Below are positions 1 through 10,859 of a stretch of DNA of 64,000 nucleotides, piece by piece. Position 1 is the stretch's first letter; each line of letters begins with the position of its first letter. This stretch comes from Lotus japonicus (lineage: Eukaryota > Streptophyta > Magnoliopsida > Fabales > Fabaceae), in NCBI RefSeq assembly GCF_012489685.1, contig NC_080043.1, positions 14,812,223 through 14,876,222 on the forward strand, read 5' to 3'. Both the position numbers and the translations under genes were made by a program. The notes below the pieces were generated by a model that worked only from the letters and a program-made list of their open reading frames with translations, searched no databases and was not told the DNA's origin.

Positions 1-660
1 TTTTTTTAAATAAAAAAACTCTAAGATGAAACTTTTTTTTGAACTTAACTCTAAGATGAAACTTATTGTTTTGTTTGGTGGGTTTTGAGCTGAAGAATGG
101 ATACAAGGATTTAATGAAATCTATTTGTAAAACTTTCACTTAAAATATTAAAATTTGAGAGGTCAAGTAGAATAAAGTTTATTGGGGGACTTAGTTGTAA
201 TGATTTTCATAATTGAGGGACTAATTTGCTAGAAAAAATCTAAATAGACCAAAATGACTATACTATAGGGACTAAAGGTTTAATTGAACCTAAATAAAAT
301 CAACATGTAACATTTGATTTTTAGGAAACAATTGCCCAAATTTTACTAGCGAAATGCTAGCAATCACAAAATTTTTACTTTTGAAAATATGTACTTTTAA
401 AAAGCAATTACAATGAGTGTGTTGTTGTGTTCTTAAAAGAGTATATTGCTAGTACTCTTCATTTTATATTATTTTTAGTTTTTACCAAGGCATCTTTACA
501 GTGAGTAGCTGCGAGACCAGTTCATCGCCTCATTGTCAATGCATTAAAGGATAGAGGCTGGTCAATGAGTTTTTTCCATTCACAAGCGTTGAGACTCGAA
601 CCCAAAACTCAAGGAACAAAGTACTGAACTACTACATTAACCCACTTAGTTCATTCCTTA
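1..660. other. AT-rich intergenic DNA with a MULE-like fragment
   Basis: No gene is visible. Positions about 185-290 carry the 'gggacttag ... gagggactaa ... gggactaaagg' wording seen in decayed Mutator-like MITEs. A related stretch occurs near 6890-6975, so this looks like an old dispersed repeat. It is too eroded to give termini. Confidence 0.4.
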
Positions 661-675
661 CACTACTACAGAAAA

Positions 676-792
676 GGCCTATTGCCACGCCTCAATTGCC
701 ATGGTTATAGGCGGAACCGTGGCAATAGCTCAATAGCCACGGTTATAGGCGGAACCGTGGCAAAAGGGAGAAATATTTTATTATTTTTTAGA
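676..792. repeat. Left subterminal repeat cluster of the CACTA element
   Basis: Three to four copies of the gccacggtt/aaccgtggc motif occur in direct and inverted orientation just inside the left end. They match the denser cluster at the right end. Confidence 0.85.
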
Positions 793-889
793 GGGATCGT
801 GGCAATAGGGGGTTATATGCTACCCAAGTTTTTATTTTTTTTCTTTCTCACTAACCCTAGCTGCGCCAATCTTTTCCTCTAGAGGAGAC

Positions 890-3535
890 GGTGCTACCTG
901 AGCGTTGGAGAGGCAGGGCAAAGTCGGAGGAGAAGACGGCGTCGGAGGAGAAGTTCCTCACCGTTCTCGATTGGAACCCTCATCGTTCTCCATCAACGAA
1001 GTTGCAGATTATTGCTCAAGCCGCTCGAACGCGAATCTGTCGACGTTCTTCCCTGGCTCGATTCACTCATCTTTCACGCAGAGAGTGAGGGAACCCTAGT
1101 CCGCACCATCTCTCTTCACCGAGCCCTGGTACCGTGCAGCCGTCACCGCGTCTTCGAGAACCCTAGTTTCTTATGCTTCATTTCGTCAAGGTTTGTCACT
1201 TTTCTGCCACTTTTATCGCTTGCTTCTTTTCAGTATCCCGTAATTTATGATTCTGATTTTACTATTTATCGTCTGCTTCTTTTCTATATCTGGAGGTGGT
1301 TTCTTTGATTCTCTCACTGGATTGGATTTAAGTGATAATGACAATAGGATCATAATCAAGTTTATGATAATCTCAACCTTGGCACTTAATCTCCAATCTT
1401 TAGCAGGTTCTGAACCTTCCAAGAGCTCTTTTGCTAACAGCTTGGTGGAGGACAGCTCTAATCCAGTGTGTAGGTGCTTGTGAGCATGTCCCGTTGGGAT
1501 TAATTGTCTAGTATATCTATTGAGTTTGCTATATAGCTTTGCTTTCTAGACTTGATCCATTGGCGCATCTGTTAGCGGTGGTGTTTAGTTTTTGCTGTGT
1601 AATAGCTTGGCTTGTATTTGGCGCTCTTTGGGAGGGGACTACTTGGTATTTTATAGATAGTTGTTGGCTCTTGAGCTAACTCTCAATTTTTTGTTTTTGT
1701 AATTGGTTAAAGTACCCATAGTACTTTCTTTCATATCAATTTTGGCTTATCTAAAAATAAAATAAAAAACCAGTTGAAGCTGTTGTAAAGGGTTTCCTGC
1801 AGGGTCATGGAATAAAAGGGTAATGTTATGAGTATTATTGAAATTTTGAGCTGCAATCTGTATGGCTCTTCTTTGTTGTTTTCCCACCTCAGAATTGACA
1901 TCAATTACCACACAAACACTTGTAGTCTAGGAACTGCTTTGGCTCTTATGAAGCACTAGCATAGTATAAGTGTGATTAGAGGAAGCCAAAGCAAGAGGTT
2001 TGTAATTGTGTTTGAAGTTCGAGTTCCTTTAAGAACGATTTGTTTTGTGAACAATATAGTTCATTGAGGAGTAGATTTTACCTGTCTTGACTCTGGAAGG
2101 ATGTGTTTTTGGTCACATAGCAGGACATGCCTAAGTTGATTCTTCTAGTACTATGTCTATATGTGTAGTTTGCATTTATTTGTTGTTTTTGGTTTCCTTT
2201 TCAGGTCGAGGAGGCTTTTGGTGCGAACAGGCCAGTGTTTCCTCCTCAGTCCTCAATGGTTTCATTTTCTTAGGAAGGTATTTTATTTCTTTCTTCCCTC
2301 ATCTCTTCTTCACTTTATGCAATCTGCATCATACTAATTCCTTTTATTTTTCTACTTCATAATATTAATCAACTACTAATTTTCCAAATCATCTTTTGCA
2401 ATCCAATCAATGTCAACATTGATTACAAGGAGATGTTAACTTACTACTAATAACATGATCATTGTTTTCTGCCTGGGCTTTTTTAAACAATGATGGAAAG
2501 GAATTGGAGGATTTTCAGGGTTGATTGAACTCAACAACACTACATTTTAGGCTATTCTGCTTCCCTAGTCATATGTTGCACTTCTTGTTTCTTTTGTTGC
2601 TACTACATTGTCTATACTATCACCTTGATCCAACCTTCAGCTGTGTTTGCAAAATTTAGTATTCGTCGCTCAGAAAATAAAAATTTGTTTTTCATTCAAT
2701 TTCATCCAAGCTATCGTGTATGATGGAACTCCTGATTTTGACAGCCTTTAAGGATTTTACTGCATTAGACATTGTTTGGGAGGGGAGGGTGGGGTTTGGA
2801 GGGAAGGGAAGGGAAGGGGAGAGCTTCTTTTTTATTTCTGAAAAAATAGTATCTAATTTGTCAATTTTTAAAAATACAAGCTATGAAATGATAAATTAGC
2901 ATAAATATAGTTGTGAAAAATAAGTTCTGCCCTCCCCTCCCCTTCTGAACCCCCTTCCAAACAACCTCTTAGAGTCTGAGGTTTGAGATATGAAAATTGA
3001 TAAACATATAACCTCTTTCCTATGGCAATTTTCCATCAAAACCTTTTCCTATAGCCATCTCCATTGAGCTCTTGATAAGTTGTATGTTCATGTATAGGTG
3101 GATTTTGGAAGAATAAAAAAGAGAACTTATTGAAGAATCAAACCAGCTTGAATGTATTTTAGCATAATGAATGAGAATTTGTGGCATAGAATTGAACCAT
3201 GTATATGTTTGACATGATGACAGTTTGGAGATGACTGGAAGAAATCTTATTAACAATTCTTGGTCAATATTTTTGTACAATTGTATATTTTTGTCATCCA
3301 TCGATGTCTGCACAATGATTTTCAATGTATATATCTAATAATGACATACATATCAGAAAAGTTATGAATGCGGTGAAATGAAAGACTTGGATGGTTCATA
3401 TAAAAGCTCTTTTAATTGTTCTTTCTACCTTGGTTTCAGTTTTTTCAGGAATGTCCCTCATGCAGTTGGTGAGCCAAAGCCATAATGAAGATCAAATCAT
3501 CAAATATGTTAAGGCTTTGGATGAGGTACTGCATT
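890..3535 (+). pseudogene. Exon/intron-like interior of the CACTA element, gene not recognised
   Basis: Positions about 890-1190 are GC-richer than the surroundings, have codon-like composition, and are followed by AT-rich intron-like DNA. Two further exon-like islands follow: 2205-2275 after a pyrimidine tract ending in cag, and about 3450-3525, which begins after 'ttttttcag' and can be read as GMSLMQLVSQSHNEDQIIKY before a gt donor. The pattern suggests a captured host gene fragment (Pack-CACTA). I cannot identify the donor gene. No continuous frame joins the islands, so a functional product is unlikely. It could also be a non-coding transcript. Confidence 0.4.
2772..2964. repeat. G-rich MITE nested in the CACTA element
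   Basis: The ends are inverted: ttgtttgggaggggaggg on the left and ccctcccc...ccttccaaacaa on the right, about 193 bp apart. It is probably a hAT-like MITE, but no convincing target duplication was found. The left arm has runs of three to four G separated by one to three bases. Confidence 0.6.
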
Positions 3536-3672
3536 TTGTTTTCATGTGATTACTGCTTTCCTTCTCTTTTAATTTTTAATTTCATGTCTCATTAGAAATA
3601 GGAATAGATATATAGACCTGTTTCACATATGTGTGTTAAAAAGCATATAGCTTCATTTTATATTCTTCCACT

Positions 3673-3764
3673 ATGACAGCCTGAGATAAGATGCATATAG
3701 AAGTAGCTTGCAAAATTTAAGGGAAGGATTTCAACTCTTTTAGCATCTTATCTCAGGCTGTCAT
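3673..3764. repeat. Perfect 22-bp inverted repeat (hairpin)
   Basis: ATGACAGCCTGAGATAAGAT(GC) at 3673-3694 is perfectly complementary to 3743-3764, with a 48-base loop. The arm length resembles a small-RNA duplex, but the perfect arms and short stem fit a MITE relic equally well. Confidence 0.8.
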
Positions 3765-4435
3765 GCATAAGTAAATAGTTCAAAATAGTTTAGAATAGAA
3801 ACTTCTTTGTCATAATCTCCAACCTGAAATTTCACCTTCACTCTACTTGTTTTGTATATGTTTCAGGGAAGCCCTTACTTGGTACTCTACTAAATTCAGT
3901 CACATCTTTTGGTTTCTAATTAGATGAAATTCAGTCACATCTTGATTAGAAAGACTAAATTGCATCCACTCATCTTGATTGAAGAAGGATATATAACAAA
4001 CTGGCTTGAAGCTTCTTATATGAAGATGAGATTTTTTGTATACTTCATTGCATTTTCAGTTTGGCCAGAACTTTCCATGATATTGGCCCAAGAGCAGAGT
4101 TTTTATAGCTCACTTGCGAGAGTATGTTCTCAAGAACAATTAGTTATCAATATTATTATTATTGTTTTGGACAAATTAGTGAAGTGGGTTCACTATTGTT
4201 ATTCTCTTGGCTGGAATATTTGAATGTAGATTCTCTTGGCTGGAATATGTGAATGTTGTTGTTCTCAACATGTGATTTTGTGCAAGTTTATTTTTCTTGT
4301 ATTTTTTTCTTGCTTATCCCTCCCCTCCTATTTAGAATGCACTGCAATTTATGTACATACCAGATCAAATAAAATAAAATAAAAAATCTGAAAAGGGCAT
4401 TGTATTTTGTATACTACATATTGCCAAAACAGAGG

Positions 4436-4717
4436 CACATATTGCCATGGTTCCCCCTGGAATGGTGGCAATAGAGGTCATCTATTGCCACGGTTCCTCC
4501 CTGGGCCGTGGCAATAGAGGTCATCTATTGCCACGGTTCCACCCTGGACCGTGGCAACAGAGGCCACATATTGCCACGGTTTCCCTTTTTCAACCGTGGC
4601 AACAGCGAATCAATGGCCACGGTTCAACGTTCAACCGTGGCAATTGAGCAATTGCCACGGGAGCTATTGCCACGGTTGAACCGTGACAAAAGGGCGGATT
4701 TAACCGTGGCAACAAGC
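4436..4717. repeat. Right subterminal repeat cluster of the CACTA element
   Basis: About a dozen copies of the motif ttgccacggtt/aaccgtggcaa occur in alternating orientation, many as palindromic pairs separated by a few bases (for example ccacggttcc...ggaccgtgg). This is the expected transposase-binding structure next to the right terminus. Confidence 0.9.
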
Positions 4718-5039
4718 CTTTTCTGTAGTAGTGTTATTTTATTATACTTGGGTTATGTCCATTTTTTGGTTTAACCATAGATATCCTCTATGAAAGCAAT
4801 TCTATTAGATCCTGAGTATGATAAATGTCGAAAATCTCGTGAAGAATGTGTCTCCTTAGTGTTCCATCCTTAACTCTGATTTAGTAACAAGATCATGAAA
4901 TTAAGTTGGGTTGTTCACACACTTTGGATAAAATCACTACATGCAATTGATGTGATCCAAAATATTTTAACGTGTCTTGAAAAATTATAAATCATGACAC
5001 ATCCTAATATTATTAGATTACCTAAAAGGCTATCTAATA

Positions 5040-5391
5040 CTTCCTCCGTTCCTAAATTTAAGACTTATTTTAAAAAATTGCGTTTATTAAGAAAGCACTT
5101 AATGTGACTAATTAGTGTATTGATTTTTTTTAAATGCATACATTCTTCCCTAGCTATTTACCCTTTGTCATTTTTTCTCACTAATAATCATTGCATTTAT
5201 ACCAAAAATCATAGTTAGTTTGATTAGTAGTAATTAATGGTAGGTGGGTAACTTTGGAATTGAAAACATACAATTAATGTGAGGGTAAATATGGAAGAGT
5301 ACAAAACTTTTTGCTAGATTATTGTAAGAGGTCTTATATTTAGGAACATGAAAATTTTGAAGCTAGGTCTTATAATTAGGAACAGAGGGAA
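5040..5391. mobile_element. Stowaway-like MITE
   Basis: CTTCCTCCGTTCCTA at the left end pairs with the complement of the right end (TTCCCTCTGTTCCTA). TA dinucleotides flank both ends at 5038-5039 and 5392-5393. The 352-bp size, the CTCCCTCCGT-type ends and the TA target are typical of Tc1/mariner-derived Stowaway MITEs. Confidence 0.8.
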
Positions 5392-5554
5392 TATTTACTT
5401 TGAGTGATTTAAATAACTTCAAATTAAATTATGATTTTGCGATATTTCTAGTATAAATAGCCCGACCTTGTAATTTATGATTTTTTTTTTAAAGTTGTAA
5501 TTTATGATTTCTAGATCTTTCATAAATAAAAGTACTAAATTATTGATTTGCTAA

Positions 5555-5937
5555 AAGCATCTTCAATGCTAGTTCTTAATTCTTAAGTTCTTAGCACTAT
5601 TCATGTGAGCCCGTATTGTCACATGTGTTTAAGCAACTCTCAAGTAATTTTGCTCCAACCATGCGTTCTTAGTTCTTACCACTATTCATTTGGTCCCACC
5701 AACCACATTATTTATACTTTTTTTTTTCATAAAGTAATAAAACAAAACTTATAAAATAATAAAGTAATTTGGATGAGAGAAAAAAAATAATTTTTTATAC
5801 TAAGAAAGCAAAAAGTAAAATTCCTTATATAAGAACTGAGTTCTTATTTTTAAGAACTAAGAACTTCATGGCAGCACCTCCGATGGTTAATTCTTAACTC
5901 AAAAATAAGAATTAAGAACCTTGCATTGGAGATGCTC
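5555..5937. mobile_element. Tourist/PIF-Harbinger-like MITE
   Basis: The ends are AAGCATCTTCAATGC (left) and the complement of GCATTGGAGATGCTC (right). TAA duplications flank it at 5552-5554 and 5938-5940. Inside, gttcttagttctta and its complement repeat, so an older related copy may be nested within it. Confidence 0.75.
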
Positions 5938-5940
5938 TAA

Positions 5941-8900
5941 GGAAGACCAGATAATTAACAAGGAGATCAGAACTTCTTTTTTTATTACACATATAATAAT
6001 TTTTCTGTGTATTTGTATTTTACTTTCCATATATATGATAAAACATTTCAAAAAAACTTACTTGCGTCGCTTAGCATTAATAAAGTCATCAGGGCGTCGA
6101 AGAAATTTGAAGTACCAAAGGAAACTGATCATGTCTCCAACAAAAGGGAGCCCCATGTTTCCTGGTGGCAACTTGCCTCTGAGACTGAGAGGAACAACAT
6201 ACCACAGCACATTCCACCACCACAATAACCCACAAATAACCACCGTCACGAACCACCCTGAAACTGCATCCATTGAAAACGATTTATGGTGTTGTTCTCA
6301 ACACGTTACTTGATTTAATTACATCTCATGCATGTGCATATTTATAATGCGTACTCACGATTCATTGTCTGCGCTGAGGCAATAATATTGATACTGAATC
6401 CATGATTCCTCCAACTTCAAGGTGCTTGCAAACAAAACCACCTAGCTACCTTGTGCGCTACCTTTCCATTTCAGCAGTTAATTAATATTTTCTATAGTTG
6501 ATTCCAAGGATATGCCTTTTTATAATTTGGCTTTTCCTTGTTTAACTTATAACTATATAGTAAATATATATATTTCAGGCATAACTGTGTTTTTTAGTCG
6601 CTGACAAATGCAGATGAATCTAAATTATAACATCTAAAACATCTTCGTTAACAGGTCTGGGTCCCTTAAATTTTATTTTATTTTAATTTGAAATCAGTTC
6701 AACTTAGCTTGCATGGTAATTTTTTGCCAGTTGCCAACTGTGTGGCGGGCCTTGCATCAGTACTTTCTAAATTTTTTTTAATCACTTTCAGTCTCAAACT
6801 AGGGAAGGGCTTACCTCCTTCCTTCCCCTTCTCCCCTCCCCTCTCCCCTCCTAAAAAATCACAAACCCACCCTTGTTAACAATTTTCAAATTTGAGGGAC
6901 TAGATTTGGTAGAAAAAATCTAGAATGACCAAAATCATACATTACTTATAACATGGGGGCTAAAATGTAATTAAATTAAAATAAACAACTATTGAAATAA
7001 GTCTTATAATTTTATTTTGGGAGACATACAATATTTGAATACCATTCTATTAATGGGCAGTTTAAGAGATGATTTTTTTTTTTTGACAGGGAGATGATTT
7101 TTGAAAGGAAAGGAAGAGAATGGCTTATTTTATGTTTTTAAGTAAATAACATCTATTTTATAATTTTCGAAAATAGAAGCTATGAAATAATAAACTACCC
7201 TAACGCATCAAAAAAAAAAAACTACCCTAAATACATTATACTAATAATTTATTTATTATGATAAATATCATATAACTCTCTTAATTAAGTTTAAAAAATA
7301 AGCCCATCTCTCCCTTCCCCTCCAAAAAAAATTCATATAACTTCTCTTGCTCTTTCTTACAGTACTTCATCTTCCTTTTCCTCCATAACCACCATCTAAT
7401 AGATTCCGGTCATGAGGTAAAAAAAATTGAGGGGGCTAACAATCATAAGAAAGTCTTTCACACTATATATACATGTATACTCCCACTTAGGGGTGGAAAA
7501 GCAGGCTCGATTCGCCGAGCCAACCCACCAAGGCAGGGCGGGACAATCCAATCAATTATAACCAATGAACCTGCCAATCTAACTCGCAAAACCTGTCAAT
7601 TCACGCAGATCAAATCTTCCGCGGAGCGAGTTAGCCCGCAAACCAACTTATTTTATTTATTTTTTTAAAAAAAATGTTTTATATGTGTTTTGTGATGGGT
7701 TTTGGCGGGACGACCTGCCAAAAAATATTAATGTTTCTATAAAGCTTTTACATCAATCATTTTAGAATTTTGCGAGTCAACTCGCCAACCCACGCACTAA
7801 GCGGGGCGAGTTGATTTTTCCAACCCACATTCTCTGGCAAGCCAACCCGCCCCAGCCCTATTTAGGAGGGTTGAGCGCGGGGCAGGTTGCTCGCAACTCG
7901 GCATGGCACCCGCGCGGGTTGGGGGAATATCTCCCCACTCCTCGTTCTTGCATCCCTCATATATCTTTGTCCGCATTGCCCATGATGAGGTGATTTTTAC
8001 TCCATCCCCGCTCCCCACCTTTAAATGGGGACCCTGAACAATGAACATGTTATTAAAAATGTTATAAAGTTAAATTAAATATATAAAATATAAAAATCCA
8101 TACAATAAATTGAAAATTCATAAGTGATTTCAATGAAAATATATAATAAAGTTCAAATAACATTAAATGATGTCCATCACACAATATGTGAAGTCTACAG
8201 AATAAGCAATTTGGAATGTAAAGTTCGAACTCATCCAAAATATGTAGTCTAACACTGCAAATGTCTACTCGAGCTTTCATGATTGATTGCATTTTTCAAT
8301 TTTCTATTCATTACCTATTTAAATTTTAACATTAAGAATACTATTTTTTCTTTCAACTCATTGACCATGATTCACATAAGAGTGTGGTGGTGCTGACCTT
8401 GAATGTCGGGGGAGTACTTGCAAAAGAGACTTTGATGTTCATGTCAGTGTGTTAATAAGAATAGAATCCATGAGTCTTAAAAGAACTCAAGTAGCTCAAA
8501 ATAAATAACATGTTATGTAAATGAACAAAAAAACTTGTATTTATGAGGCTCGTATCCGTGTTCAATGTCTCTGCAAGTGTAAGAGAAATTCTTAAATGGA
8601 GTTTCCAAGCGTATGGTTGTTTACTAGTTTTAGTGCCTTCATGCTTTAAGTGTTTCCTCTCAGCCCTCTTAAAGCCCACTCAGACACTTAGCTAGTTGGA
8701 CTGAGATGGTTTGTTCCGGAACTAGGTCGTGCAAGTCGCTCTTACGGTGTCTGCTTAGGAGTAAACCCTTTGTGGGTTGGTCGCTCTTAAGGTGTCTCCT
8801 CCATAGATTTTACATTTTTTCTTAACCGTCAAGATATTGGTTTCTGAAAACCAACAAAAAGAACCACTTTTCACTATTTGAAACCTTACTCATGCTTTTT

Positions 8901-10380
8901 CGCTCACTTTGAAATTCCCATAATCTCAAATCTCAAATGGGACAAAAATCTGATTTCAAGATCAAGTTGGTACAGACATTTGCTCAATTTTCATGGTTTC
9001 AACGAACGCTGTAGATCACGTTCTTCACAATCCCCATTTTTGAGAACCACGATGGAACCACCAAGTCTAATTCCTCTACTTCTTAACCACTGCACCTGAA
9101 GCCACCAATCAGAGCCACTTCATTCCATCCTCCATCCCCATCTCTCTAGTTCTCTCTTCCTCCCTTTCTCTCTCATCTTGTTCCTCTTGCATTGGTAGGT
9201 CGAAGATGGGTTGCGACGTTGGCGCAGAAGATGGTGACTGTATTGTTGGTGAGGGAGATGTAAGTGGTAGTGAAGCTGGTCTTGAAGGGGAATGGAAGCA
9301 TCTAACCTCAATTTTTTTTCCAAAGAGTGAAATTACAAATTATAACAACACAAAAGGGGAAACTAGAATTACAATAAAATAACTTCAATAGGTAACTGGT
9401 ACTTAATCAAAGCTTTCATTACAATCCAATGGTGTATAAAATGTCTTGTTCCAGTGCAAGATTTAGGTGATAGTTCACCTTAGACAACACCTGGATAATA
9501 ATGTTCGTTTACTGTAATTTATCACTTTATTTTTCTCTTTTATTCCTCTCATACCAAACAACCTATATTTTTATTCATTTCTATCTAGTCATCTTATCCT
9601 AGGGTTGTCCAACGGTTAGATTCAGCCGGTTTTGGGCCCAAATTGTCGATTTTGTTGAGTAAAGAAGAGCAAAACATCAGGCCCACCATCTTCCGCCCTC
9701 AGGCTACGAGTTATTTGAGTTTGATTTGAACGGTTGCAGTTACCTTGGATGGGTTCATTCTATTTGTTCATCCAAAAGAAAATCCATAAAAGAGATGAGA
9801 GGATGATGAAGAACCCAAAAACATACACATGTCCATTAAATACATAGAATATGAAAGAAACATATCATGGATCATAGATGCATACAAAACAACACAGAAT
9901 AATCTTAAATAAATCCTAACAAAGAAGAAGAAATGATTACAAAGAGCAGAGCTGCGACAACATTCTTCATCTTCATCACCATCTTCTTCTTTCATGTGAA
10001 TCCATCGTGTGGCGGAGTTGAAGCAAACGGCAGAGGCACGTAGGATTGAGACATAAAGGATATACTCGTTGAGGATGCACTTTGAAGCCATGGATATACT
10101 CATTGAGGATGCGCTTCGATCTTGAACTGTTTGGTCTTGAAAATGATGACATTGGTTTGCTAGGAAGGGGAAGTGAAGTGATAGGAGGGGGAGAAAAGAG
10201 GCGACGGTAGAAGTTTGAGAGGGAGAAGCAAGTTTAGGTTATTATTAATAGTGAATGAGAAGGGCCTAGTTAAGGGGAGAAGAGGCTAGTTATACTCATT
10301 GATAGAAAATGATATAAGCCCAAGTTTTTTTTTTAATTTCCATTGCTAATTAGTCAGTTCGGTCAAGAAGGAGCCGTGAA
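5941..10380. other. Gene-poor intergenic DNA
   Basis: No supportable gene is seen. Short frames here lack codon continuity or recognisable motifs. Position 6890-6975 is a MULE-like fragment related to 185-290. Position 6815-6855 is a C-rich tract paired with 'cccttcccctcc' near 7310. Positions 7490-8035 are unusually GC-rich, with repeated gcgggttgg/ccaacccgc wording, and look like a decayed repeat also present near 50.0-50.7 kb. The 9768-10103 frame has no recognised domain. Confidence 0.5.
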
Positions 10381-10859
10381 CAGACTTTCTTCATCCGCCC
10401 AACCCACCATCCGTCATGGACAAACCTAATCACTTTCTCTCATAAACAAAACAAAGCATTATAGTATCTACACCCGTTGAGTGTCTATCCAATATTTTCC
10501 ATATAAATTACATCTTAACTTTATTTTATTATTTCTTACCACTTTCTCCTTTTTTCTCTTTCTACATCCATTTTCTTTTCTTAACAAAAGCACGTGCAAA
10601 GCAAAAACGCACCCACACAGCCACACTCACAAGTATCTAGCAGCTTCCAAACCCATAAGCCCAAACCAGAAGCAGCATTCAAATTTCAAACTCCCGCTCA
10701 AACCCCCAATTTTCAAATTCAAACACACCCACTCGACCGTTAGCCCCCTTCAAATAAAACCAAGACCCAACCCCAACATTTCATTCGATCACCACCCATC
10801 AATCTTGATCTCTCTCCCTCTCTTTCGTTTCGTCGACACGATCTCAGTGTCTCGCCGCC
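10381..10859 (+). promoter_or_regulatory. Upstream region and 5' leader of TOP2
   Basis: The stretch changes from AT-rich DNA to a C- and A-rich leader (about 10590-10859) typical of plant 5' UTRs. It ends in gtctcgccgccATGG, a strong start context. No clear TATA box is visible, as in many housekeeping and cell-cycle promoters. Transcript boundaries are not defined by sequence alone. Confidence 0.5.

Larger units (their letters stand above)
661..4733. mobile_element. Non-autonomous CACTA (En/Spm-type) transposon
   Basis: The left end reads CACTACTACAGAAAAGGC and the right end is its exact complement, GCCTTTTCTGTAGTAGTG. Both sides are flanked by the 3-bp duplication TTA (658-660 and 4734-4736), the target size of this superfamily. 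Both subterminal regions carry many copies of the short motif TTGCCACGGTT in both orientations, a CACTA hallmark and the usual transposase-binding region. No transposase reading frame is present in the 4073 bp, so the element would depend on a helper. The interior looks like exons and introns of a host gene and contains one younger MITE. The perfect ends and TSD suggest a fairly recent insertion. Confidence 0.93.

Noticed and set aside
5921..6313. 130-codon frame after the Harbinger-like MITE
   Set aside because: Begins inside the MITE end and has no recognisable motif. The minus frame (6058-6273) has a membrane-like look resembling the N-terminus of a cytochrome P450 (PPGNMGLPFVGDM), but it is too short and lacks further P450 blocks, so at most a tiny fragment.
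9768..10103. 111-codon minus-strand frame
   Set aside because: No domain, unusual composition (runs of Phe and Ser) and no conserved neighbours or splice structure.
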